A stretch of 9,414 bases of DNA from an uncultured Eubacterium sp. (lineage in GTDB: Bacteria; Bacillota_A; Clostridia; Lachnospirales; Lachnospiraceae), in contig CANTHI010000105.1 in the NCBI GenBank assembly GCA_947653505.1, forward strand, positions 1 to 9,414, given 5' to 3'. Positions 1-6,457 of the stretch are shown one piece after another. The translations under genes and the position numbers were made by a program. Each line of letters starts with the position of its first letter. Within the stretch, counting starts at the first letter, position 1. A model generated the notes under the pieces. It had not been told where the DNA came from. It worked only from the letters and a program-made list of their open reading frames with translations, and searched no databases.

Positions 1-2
1 CG

Positions 3-62
3 CAGTACGTTAATATGAAGGACAAGTCGGAAATCATCAAGGAACTGAAAAAGCAATTGTGA
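3..62 (+). other. Open reading segment at left edge, ending TGA (tail of an upstream frame)
   Basis: Codons starting at base 3 stay open from the window edge to a TGA at 60-62 and give a charged, helical-looking peptide of 19 residues (starts QYVNMKD, ends LKKQL). There are two readings. It may be the real C-terminus of an upstream gene whose stop overlaps the GTG at 59 (GTGA). It may instead be the N-terminal half of the downstream glycosyltransferase, knocked out of frame by a small indel. One extra A in the A-run at 48-52 would join it to the next frame and read through into the AIVIPTAHDEP strand. The window holds too little upstream sequence to decide. Confidence 0.4.
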
Positions 63-787
63 TCCCGACTGCCCATGATGAACCATTTATTCGAAAATTG
101 AAAATATTTGACCAGGTATTTCTGACGCCGCGTTTTTTCTTTTTCAATACAGAAGCAGAAAAAAGACTGGTACAGGGGATCTTTCATAATGAATATATAC
201 CAGCACAGACAGGCGGGACGGGAGTGGAAATACCAGAGGAGATCTGCAAAGAAAGATTTAAGAAAAAATACGGGCTTGAAAATTATATGATTTATGCCGG
301 CAGGATTGCGGAAAGTAAGAATTGTCAGGAGCTGCTGCGCTATTTTAAAACATATAAAAAAAGATGTAAAAACGATATCCAGCTGGTGCTCATTGGCAAA
401 CCAATGATCCCGATCCCAAAAGACAGGGATATTGTATGTCCTGGATTTGTAAGTGAGCAGGATAAATATGACGGTATCGCGGCTGCAAAGCTGCTTGTAC
501 TGCCGTCCAGACTGGAAAGTCTGTCTATGGTGGTATTAGAAGCCATGAGTCTGTCAACACCGGTAATTGTTAACGGAGCGTGCGATGTCCTTCGGGAGCA
601 TTGCACGAAGAGCAACGGAGCCTTTTATTATTATGATTATGATGAATTTGAGGGCGAAGTCAATTATATTCTGGAACATCCGGAGACTGCGGCAAAGATG
701 TGTCAGAACGCAAAAAGCTATGTAGAAGAAAACTACAGGTGGGATAAGATAGAAAAAAAACTGTGCAGCATCATCGAACAGATATAG
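59..787 (+). CDS. GT4-type glycosyltransferase, C-terminal part (N-terminal domain missing or out of frame)
   Basis: This is the C-terminal (nucleotide-sugar-binding) half of a GT-B fold, family 4-like glycosyltransferase, expected to transfer a sugar from an NDP-sugar to a growing lipid-linked glycan in the cytoplasm. Visible elements are the IPTAHDEP segment at the extreme N-terminus (residues 2-9), GGTGVEIP near 52-59, the YAGR strand-loop at 79-82, PGFVSEQDKYD near 128-138, and the family E-x7-E motif at E153/E161. At 242 residues it is well short of a usual GT4 enzyme (about 350-400), and the whole acceptor-binding N-terminal Rossmann domain is absent. The GTG at 59 lies inside a hydrophobic strand (AIVIP), so it is an unconvincing natural start. 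The same frame is stopped by a TAA at 11-13. It is clearly paralogous to the GT domain of the next gene, which has the missing N-terminal half. It is either a frameshifted or truncated pseudogene or an assembly error; a genuine short protein is less likely. Confidence 0.75.
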   Translation: MIPTAHDEPFIRKLKIFDQVFLTPRFFFFNTEAEKRLVQGIFHNEYIPAQTGGTGVEIPEEICKERFKKKYGLENYMIYAGRIAESKNCQELLRYFKTYKKRCKNDIQLVLIGKPMIPIPKDRDIVCPGFVSEQDKYDGIAAAKLLVLPSRLESLSMVVLEAMSLSTPVIVNGACDVLREHCTKSNGAFYYYDYDEFEGEVNYILEHPETAAKMCQNAKSYVEENYRWDKIEKKLCSIIEQI

Positions 788-794
788 GAGAAGG
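786..794 (+). promoter_or_regulatory. Shine-Dalgarno site for the GT4-methyltransferase gene
   Basis: AGGAGAAGG overlaps the stop of the preceding frame and lies 2 bases (5 from the AGGA core) or more before the ATG at 797. It supports that start and shows the preceding frame is followed at once by translation of this gene. Confidence 0.7.
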
Positions 795-796
795 TT

Positions 797-2836
797 ATGG
801 AGAAAACAGGCATTGTTACGCCGTGGTTTGGCATGGATATCCCCGGCGGGGCAGAAGCGGAAGTGAGGGAACTGGCAATACATTTGCAGGACGCTGGTAT
901 GGAACTGGAAATACTGACGACGTGTGTGAAAGAGTTCGCGTCTGACTGGAGTGAAAACTATCACAAGGAAGGATCTTATGAAGAAAACGGAATCCGGATC
1001 CGCAGATTTGCGGTAAGAAAGCGGAATACGCGCCAGTTTGACGCGGTAAACCGCAAGCTGATGAAAGGCAGGATACCATTAAGTCCGCAGGAAGAAGAGA
1101 TTTATGTAAAAGAAATGATCAACAGTCCGGGACTGTATGAATATATAGAAAAGCATCAGGAAGAATATGGTCTGTTTTTATTTATTCCTTATATGTTTGG
1201 CACAACTTACTATGGGATACAGATCTGTCCGCACAAGTCGGTACTCATTCCATGCTTTCACGATGAAAGTTATATTTACATGGATGTCTTTCAGGAAGTG
1301 TTTCGCAACGTGGCCGGGATGATCTTTCATGCACAGCCGGAAGCGGAGCTGGCGCACAGGGTATTTGATCTGGAGAAGGTTAAGACCGTGGTGCCTGGCG
1401 AAGGGATTCGCACAGAGATCACCTGTGACGCTGACCGGTTCCGGAAAAAATATAAGATACCGGGTCCGTTTGTATTATATGCGGGAAGAAAGGACCACGG
1501 AAAAAATACGGATCTGCTGCTGAAATATTTTGTGAGATATAAAAAACGGAATCCGGGTCCGCTGCGGCTAGTCTTGATAGGAGGCGGGGATCAGAAGCTG
1601 CCAGCCGGAATGCGCAGGGATATATTGGATCCTGGATATATACCGGAACAGGATAAATATGATGCTTACGCGGCGGCGATGCTGCTATGCCAGCCATCTT
1701 CCTGTGAAAGCTTTTCGCTGGTGCTTATGGAGAGCTGGCTGTGCCGCCGTCCGGTTCTCGTAAACGCCGCGTGTGAGGTGACAAAAAATTTTGCGAAGCT
1801 GTCAAATGGCGGGCTCTGGTTTTCCGGTTATGCGCAGTTTGAAGAAGCGCTCCGGTATATGGAGCAGCATCCAAAAGAAGCAGACCGCATGGGAGAGCAG
1901 GGAAGGGAGTATGTGATCCGTCATTTTTCCTGGGATGTGGTGACAGAGAAGTATCTTGCGTTTTTTGAACAGATCGGGCAGAAGGAGCGGCTGCTAAACC
2001 GGCTGCTGGGATGGCCGCTACAGCTGCAGCATGGTCTGACCGTGGAGAAATTCCGGGAATTATTATCAGGATATACGCTGGAAGACGCGGACGCGGACAG
2101 CAGACGGGAGCTGCAGGGTTATCTGGAGGATGCCTTTTTCAGGTTCTGCTATACGTTTTCCGTGCTGCCGGATATCGACAGGCCTTACGAGGTATTGGAG
2201 ATCGGGGCAAATCCTTACTTTATGACACTGCTGATGCTAAAGTATACCGGCTATCAGATCGAATGCAGCAATTGCTTTAGCGATACGGATACCAGCTTTT
2301 ACAGAAGCAGACAGGTTCTGGTAAAGACAGACGGGAAGGAATCCATACCTGTGGATTATATCAATCTGAATATTGAAAAAAACTGGTACCGTCAGGGGCT
2401 GGATGTGGTCTGCTTTTGTGAAGTGATCGAGCATATGACCGAATCGCCGGTCAGAGCCCTGCTCAATATTAATAAGATGCTAAAGGTAAATGGGTATCTG
2501 GTCATGTCAACGCCGAATCTGGCGCGGCTGGAAAATGTAGCAAGACTGATGGCGGGCGTCAATATTTATGATCCGTATTCCGGGCATGGGAAGTATGGCA
2601 GGCATAACAGGGAATATACCAAACATGAACTTGCGCAGCTGCTTGCGCTGTGCGGATTTGAGACAGAGATGATGTTCAGCTCGAATGTACATGAGGAATA
2701 TGCGGGAAACAGTTTTGATGTGGACAGGATTCTGGAGCAGATTACGGTAATACCGGACAGGGAGCTGGATCTGGGACAGTATATTTTTATCCGGGCGAAA
2801 AAAGTGAAGGATATCGAAGAAGTGGTGGCTCCGTAA
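797..2836 (+). CDS. Bifunctional GT4 glycosyltransferase - class I SAM methyltransferase fusion
   Basis: This 679-residue two-domain protein should act in the cytoplasm on a polysaccharide intermediate. Residues 1 to about 393 form a complete GT-B, GT4-like glycosyltransferase: an N-terminal donor/acceptor loop (FGMDIPGGAE, 11-20), IPCFHDE at 151-157, YAGRKDHGKN at 228-237, EQDKYDAYAAA at 284-294, and the E-x7-E motif at E304/E312. A charged linker (about 394-460) includes a short repeat, EDADADS, encoded by GACGCG repeats near 2084. Residues about 460-670 are a methyltransferase-11/23-like Rossmann domain with motif I VLEIGANP (466-473), the acidic-aromatic segment VVCFCEVIEH (537-546), and the post-motif strand GYLVMSTPN (566-574). 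The likely reaction is sugar transfer followed by O-methylation of the same residue or chain end, by analogy with known chain-capping enzymes; this coupling is inferred. The start at 797 has a strong Shine-Dalgarno site. The stop overlaps the next start (TAATG). The GT half is paralogous to the gene before it. Confidence 0.88.
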   Translation: MEKTGIVTPWFGMDIPGGAEAEVRELAIHLQDAGMELEILTTCVKEFASDWSENYHKEGSYEENGIRIRRFAVRKRNTRQFDAVNRKLMKGRIPLSPQEEEIYVKEMINSPGLYEYIEKHQEEYGLFLFIPYMFGTTYYGIQICPHKSVLIPCFHDESYIYMDVFQEVFRNVAGMIFHAQPEAELAHRVFDLEKVKTVVPGEGIRTEITCDADRFRKKYKIPGPFVLYAGRKDHGKNTDLLLKYFVRYKKRNPGPLRLVLIGGGDQKLPAGMRRDILDPGYIPEQDKYDAYAAAMLLCQPSSCESFSLVLMESWLCRRPVLVNAACEVTKNFAKLSNGGLWFSGYAQFEEALRYMEQHPKEADRMGEQGREYVIRHFSWDVVTEKYLAFFEQIGQKERLLNRLLGWPLQLQHGLTVEKFRELLSGYTLEDADADSRRELQGYLEDAFFRFCYTFSVLPDIDRPYEVLEIGANPYFMTLLMLKYTGYQIECSNCFSDTDTSFYRSRQVLVKTDGKESIPVDYINLNIEKNWYRQGLDVVCFCEVIEHMTESPVRALLNINKMLKVNGYLVMSTPNLARLENVARLMAGVNIYDPYSGHGKYGRHNREYTKHELAQLLALCGFETEMMFSSNVHEEYAGNSFDVDRILEQITVIPDRELDLGQYIFIRAKKVKDIEEVVAP

Positions 2837-4038
2837 TGGCTGTACAGGAGTATGAAGGAAGCAGTGATACGGGCTGGGGAGCAGGCGGCTGGTTTATGAA
2901 AAATGAAGAAAAACTGAAACATCATACGGTATATATTGTGGGCATGATTGTATTGAGTCTTGTGCTTTCCAGAGCTGTTATGTATTTTTTGTTTGTGTAT
3001 TATCATAAGAGTTGGGATTTTAATCTGTTCATTCAAAAGATCAATATTTGGGATGCCGGATGGTACAGGAAGATTGCGCTGGATTTATATCCCGTCTGTG
3101 CCAATGATCCCGTGACAGGTCAGGCAAGCTGGGCTTTTTTTCCGCTGTTTCCGGTTATCGTGCATTATTTATATAGAATAACCGCGGCAGACATTTACTA
3201 TATTGCCAGCTTTTTAAGCACGGTGTTTTTGGGAATGGCAGAATTTGCAGGCTATCAGTATATCGTTATGACCAGAAAAAGTGTAAAGCAGGGGATCGGC
3301 TATATTTATTTTATGTCTTTTGGAGCATATTCGTTTTATTTTTCTGCATTTTATACAGAATCGCTGTATCTTTTGCTGCTTACCTGCGCGCTTTATTTTA
3401 TGCAAAAGGAAGAATATCTGAAAATGGGAATTGCAGGGGCTTTTTTAAGTCTGACTAGAAATACGGGTATTCTTTTTTGCTTTACTGTCCTTGTGTATTG
3501 GATAAAAAAGTACAGGGATCATACGGATGGCAGTTTTATCGGATTTGTGAAGGAGACAGCCTGTAATGATAAGCTAATCGCGGGTACCATGCTCATTCCT
3601 ATGGGTTTTTTCTCCTATATGGTGTACCTAAAGTATAAAGTCGGAGATGCGTTTGCGTTTATGCATGTCCAGAAAGCATGGTGGAGACAGAATCTTGGGA
3701 TCTGGAAAGTGCTGGGGGATGAACTGTTTCACCAGTTTCCGCCAGGCTATCTGGGAATATGTTTTGTAATAAGCGTTTTTCTGCTTATAGTACTTATATG
3801 GAAGCATAAGCATGTGGAGGAAGCAGTTCTGCCAGTGATTACGTTGTCCATAGCTGCTACGTCTTCACTGGGTTCGACGCCCAGATATATGGCAGGTAGT
3901 TTTGCTGTGGTATTGTCACTTACAGATGAATGGAAGGGATGTGCAAAGCTAAATCAGCTCTTAATCTGTGTGATGGTATTTCTCTTTGAAATAGCATGCA
4001 TGAAGGCCTGGCTGGATGGATCTGTGATATTGATTTAG
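2836..4038 (+). CDS. PIG-V-like GT-C integral membrane glycosyltransferase
   Basis: This is a polytopic membrane protein of up to 400 residues with roughly nine to eleven hydrophobic segments, among them about 31-54, 120-140, 155-188, 198-222, 248-265, 305-323, 330-345 and 374-390. It matches the pattern of bacterial PIG-V/GPI mannosyltransferase-2-like (COG5542-type) enzymes. These have a WDAGWY motif in the first extracytoplasmic loop (72-77; its Asp is the likely catalytic base), then AFFPLFP at 100-106, a YTES segment at 173-176 and SLTRNTG at 205-211. Family members take a sugar from a polyprenyl-phosphate carrier and add it to an acceptor outside the membrane. The GtrB-like synthase two genes downstream is the obvious donor maker. 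The sugar cannot be read from sequence; mannose is only the eukaryotic precedent. The start is uncertain: ATG 2836 overlaps the previous stop (coupling) but has a weak ribosome site and adds a Gly-rich 20-residue leader. ATG 2896 (MKNEEKLK) would give a more typical N-terminus of 380 residues. Confidence 0.82.
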   Translation: MAVQEYEGSSDTGWGAGGWFMKNEEKLKHHTVYIVGMIVLSLVLSRAVMYFLFVYYHKSWDFNLFIQKINIWDAGWYRKIALDLYPVCANDPVTGQASWAFFPLFPVIVHYLYRITAADIYYIASFLSTVFLGMAEFAGYQYIVMTRKSVKQGIGYIYFMSFGAYSFYFSAFYTESLYLLLLTCALYFMQKEEYLKMGIAGAFLSLTRNTGILFCFTVLVYWIKKYRDHTDGSFIGFVKETACNDKLIAGTMLIPMGFFSYMVYLKYKVGDAFAFMHVQKAWWRQNLGIWKVLGDELFHQFPPGYLGICFVISVFLLIVLIWKHKHVEEAVLPVITLSIAATSSLGSTPRYMAGSFAVVLSLTDEWKGCAKLNQLLICVMVFLFEIACMKAWLDGSVILI

Positions 4039-4047
4039 AGGTGGAAA

Positions 4048-4632
4048 ATGAAAAACAGGGTATCTGCGTTATCCGGTTATATAGCATCGGCTGTTTTACT
4101 TTTGTTTTATCTTTTTGTATTATCAGGCAGTGCAGAGACAGATGTATCTTTGGAATACAGTATGTTTTATATAGAAGATAAACTGGCATATTTTGTGGAA
4201 GATGGCGGATTAAAAAAATATGGAACCGGCGAGGAGTTTTTATACACTACGGATGGCATGTATCGGAATCAGGGAAAAGGATGGGGCAGCATAACGGAAA
4301 ACGGTACCTGGACAAACGGTGCAGGATCTTATCTGTATTTTTATGTAAATACAATAACAAAAGATAAATATGGATATGGCCTGAAAATTCGTACAGCAGA
4401 AAGTATTGGGAAATCAATGGCAGTACATGTGAATGGAAAGAAAGCGGGAGAAGGAATCGTAGGAGAGGATGGTATGTGCTGTATAGCTATGCCGGCAAAC
4501 TGTTTCAGGCAGGGGATCAATGAAATTTTACTGGAAACTGATGCGGATAAGAATCAGGCATATCTTCTGGTGGAAGCAGTCACACTGGAAAAATTAGGAG
4601 AAAGATATGCGAAAAAGGATGAAACAGAATGA
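4048..4632 (+). CDS. Small exported or membrane-anchored beta-rich protein, function unknown
   Basis: This protein of 194 residues is not confidently recognised. It has an N-terminal KNR basic end and a hydrophobic segment at about 11-27 followed by SGSA-ET (26-31), which fits either a signal peptide cut after A29 or an uncleaved anchor. There is no lipobox cysteine. The rest looks like one beta-sandwich: GKGWGSITENGTWTNG (76-91), alternating strands YLYFYV (95-100) and GYGLKIRT (109-116), then MAVHVNGKKAGEG (124-136) and INEILLE (157-163). The W-G...NG.WT pattern followed by a V.VNG strand recalls beta-sandwich domains found at the C-termini of some GT-C membrane glycosyltransferases (DUF7024-like) and galactose-binding-like modules; this is pattern memory only. 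The ATG at 4048 follows AGAGGTGG at 4037-4044, 9 bases after the GT-C stop, and the stop overlaps the GtrB-like start as ATGA. It sits between the two enzymes of a lipid-linked sugar pair, so a role as an extracytoplasmic partner of the GT-C enzyme is the best guess. Confidence 0.7.
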   Translation: MKNRVSALSGYIASAVLLLFYLFVLSGSAETDVSLEYSMFYIEDKLAYFVEDGGLKKYGTGEEFLYTTDGMYRNQGKGWGSITENGTWTNGAGSYLYFYVNTITKDKYGYGLKIRTAESIGKSMAVHVNGKKAGEGIVGEDGMCCIAMPANCFRQGINEILLETDADKNQAYLLVEAVTLEKLGERYAKKDETE

Positions 4633-5582
4633 ATAAGCAGAGCGTATTGTATATCGTAATACCATGTTATAACGAAGAGTCTGTTCTTCGTGAAACCGGA
4701 AAAAGACTGTCCGTGAAATTAGCACAGATGGAAAGCACAGGACTGGTATCCGCGCAAAGCCGGATTGTATTTGTAGATGACGGTTCCACAGATCAGACAT
4801 GGAAACTCATAGAAGAAATGTACCAGAAAAATAAATATGTCATGGGCATTAAATCTACGAAAAACCGGGGACACCAGAACGCTCTGCTGGAAGGCCTGAT
4901 GACTGTAAAAAATGACTGCGATATCGTCGTTTCTATGGATGCGGATCTGCAGGATGATATCGGAGTGCTGGATCAGTTTATAAAAAAATATGAAGCAGGG
5001 TGTGAGATTGTCTATGGCGTCCGCAGTTCCAGAAAAACGGACACGCGGTTTAAACGAATGACGGCAGAGGGATTTTATAAATGGATGGCGCTGCTGGGAG
5101 TTCCGATTGTGTACAACCATGCCGATTACCGGTTAATGAGCAGACGGGCGCTGGACGAGCTGGAACAATTTCAGGAGGTTAATCTCTTTCTCAGAGGGAT
5201 TGTACCGATGATTGGATTTCAGACAGATATTGTAGAATATGAGCGGAATGCAAGATTCGCGGGAGAGTCCAAATATCCATTAAAGAAAATGATCTCTTTT
5301 GCATGGGACGGTGTGACGTCGCTCAGTATCCGGCCGATCCGGTTTATTTCGTTTTTGGGAATGCTGCTTTTTATGATAAGCATGCTGCTGCTCATATATT
5401 TTTTTGTGGGATACTGCAGGGGAAGGACTATCCAGGGATGGGCGACGCTTGTAATATCCATCTGGGGACTCAGTGGGATACAGCTGTTTGCGGTAGGGAT
5501 CATAGGAGAATATATCGGTAAGATCTATATGGAAACGAAAAAAAGACCCCGCTATATTGTAGAAAAATATTTGAAGAAATAA
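4629..5582 (+). CDS. GtrB/DPM1-like polyprenyl-phosphate glycosyltransferase (GT2) with two C-terminal membrane helices
   Basis: This protein of 317 residues is a GT2 (GT-A fold) enzyme expected to move a sugar from UDP- or GDP-sugar to undecaprenyl phosphate at the inner face of the membrane. The N-terminal strand YIVIPCYNEE (8-17) begins the nucleotide-binding fold. VDDGSTD (49-55), NRGHQNAL (79-86, GH-x-A type) and the metal-binding DADLQD (104-109) are all present, followed by ADYRLMSR (165-172) and the acceptor-loop RNARFAGESKYPLKKM (206-221). Two membrane helices follow at about 237-260 and 271-293, then a basic tail. This layout is that of GtrB, ArnC and YfdH-like enzymes rather than soluble GT2s. 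It starts on the ATGA overlap with the preceding gene, with AAGG at 4615-4618 as ribosome site, so the two are probably translationally coupled. It most likely supplies the lipid-linked sugar used by the PIG-V-like transferase upstream. The sugar identity is unknown. Confidence 0.9.
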   Translation: MNKQSVLYIVIPCYNEESVLRETGKRLSVKLAQMESTGLVSAQSRIVFVDDGSTDQTWKLIEEMYQKNKYVMGIKSTKNRGHQNALLEGLMTVKNDCDIVVSMDADLQDDIGVLDQFIKKYEAGCEIVYGVRSSRKTDTRFKRMTAEGFYKWMALLGVPIVYNHADYRLMSRRALDELEQFQEVNLFLRGIVPMIGFQTDIVEYERNARFAGESKYPLKKMISFAWDGVTSLSIRPIRFISFLGMLLFMISMLLLIYFFVGYCRGRTIQGWATLVISIWGLSGIQLFAVGIIGEYIGKIYMETKKRPRYIVEKYLKK

Positions 5583-5588
5583 AAGGAG
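5583..5588 (+). promoter_or_regulatory. Shine-Dalgarno site for the soluble GT2 gene
   Basis: The AAGGAG stretch right after the preceding stop is 6 bases before ATG 5595, which supports that start. Confidence 0.65.
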
Positions 5589-5594
5589 ACTGGA

Positions 5595-6386
5595 ATGAAA
5601 GGGATAAGCCATACCTTTGCAGTCTGCGCATATCAGGAATCGCCCTATCTGGAAGCATGTGTGCAGTCTCTGAAACGGCAGACGGTAAAGACGGGGCTGA
5701 TTATGACAACTTCCACACCCTGTCAGCATATCAGCCGTATTGCCCGGAAATATGAAATACCGCTATTGGTAAGGGAAGGCAGAAGTGATATACGGGAAGA
5801 CTGGAATTTTGCTTATGATCAGGCAGAAACAGACTGGGTAACGATTGCGCATCAGGATGATCTGTATGATGCGGATTACGTAAAAGAGTTTCTGGCAGCA
5901 GTTTTAAGATATGATCATCCGCTTGCTTTCTTGTCGGATTATTTACCGGTTAAAGAGGGAAGGATTGGACCCAGGGATATCAATTCCAGGATACGAAGGT
6001 TCCTGCGTACACCGCTGAAATACCAGACGCTGGCAGAAAAAAGATTTTGGAAACGGGCCGTTCTTGCGTTTGGAAACAGCATCTGCGCGCCCGCGGTGAC
6101 TTACCATAAGCGCTGTCTTGGGCCTTCTTATTTTACATCAGATATGAAATTTAACATAGACTGGGATACGTTTTTAAAGCTGGCGGAAGAGGACGGGCCG
6201 CTGGCATATACAGACAGGCCGCTGACTTTTTACCGTATCCACGAAGGAGCGACAAGCATGGAATTTATGAAAAATCATGGCAGGGAGCTGGAGGACGCAG
6301 CCATGTTTCGAAAGTTCTGGCCGGAGTGGGTGGTGCGGATCCTTATGCGGTTTTATAAGAAAGCGTATGATACATATCAAAAGTAA
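5595..6386 (+). CDS. GT2 family (GT-A fold) glycosyltransferase
   Basis: This soluble protein of 263 residues has the pattern of small bacterial GT2 enzymes that add one sugar to a glycan chain in the cytoplasm. Visible features are the N-terminal strand TFAVCAYQESPYLEACVQSL (7-26), typical of the nucleotide-binding start, a metal-binding HQDD (86-89, DXD equivalent) after WVTIA, SICAPAVTYHK (162-172) leading into the acceptor region, NIDWDTFLKLAEEDG (187-201), which carries the usual acidic catalytic-base region, and the C-terminal YRIHEGATS (213-221) often seen in this subgroup. There are no membrane helices; the C-terminus is basic and may be membrane-associated. Only 12 bases separate it from the previous gene. 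Donor and acceptor cannot be inferred. Confidence 0.87.
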   Translation: MKGISHTFAVCAYQESPYLEACVQSLKRQTVKTGLIMTTSTPCQHISRIARKYEIPLLVREGRSDIREDWNFAYDQAETDWVTIAHQDDLYDADYVKEFLAAVLRYDHPLAFLSDYLPVKEGRIGPRDINSRIRRFLRTPLKYQTLAEKRFWKRAVLAFGNSICAPAVTYHKRCLGPSYFTSDMKFNIDWDTFLKLAEEDGPLAYTDRPLTFYRIHEGATSMEFMKNHGRELEDAAMFRKFWPEWVVRILMRFYKKAYDTYQK

Positions 6387-6436
6387 GGAACGGTAATAGA
6401 TAACGGATGCAAATGATTTATTTACAGTTTTTAAGG

Positions 6437-6448
6437 AAGGAGGAAAGG
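6437..6448 (+). promoter_or_regulatory. Shine-Dalgarno region choosing the FkbM methyltransferase start
   Basis: A full AAGGAGG (6437-6443) runs into AAAGG (6444-6448), 14 and 9 bases before ATG 6458. No comparable site precedes the in-frame ATG at 6407, so translation probably begins at 6458. Confidence 0.6.
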
Positions 6449-6457
6449 CGGGGACAG

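Noticed and set aside
46..54. A-run near the frame change as a programmed -1 frameshift signal
   Set aside because: The run has five A residues (G AAA AAG) and lacks the six-A slippery heptamer seen in dnaX-type sites; a simple indel or a separate upstream gene is simpler.
617..660. AT-rich TTATTATTATGATTATGATG tract as a repeat or regulatory element
   Set aside because: It simply encodes the YYYDYDEFE segment of the GT4 C-terminal domain, in frame.
2566..3036. 156-codon minus-strand frame across the fusion/GT-C junction
   Set aside because: It is antisense to clear coding sequence on both sides, with Ser/His-rich composition typical of a shadow frame and no ribosome site noted.
6387..6457. 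Possible intergenic terminator or promoter before the FkbM gene
   Set aside because: I see no stem-loop followed by a T-run and no convincing -35/-10 pair; it holds an upstream in-frame ATG and the Shine-Dalgarno region only.
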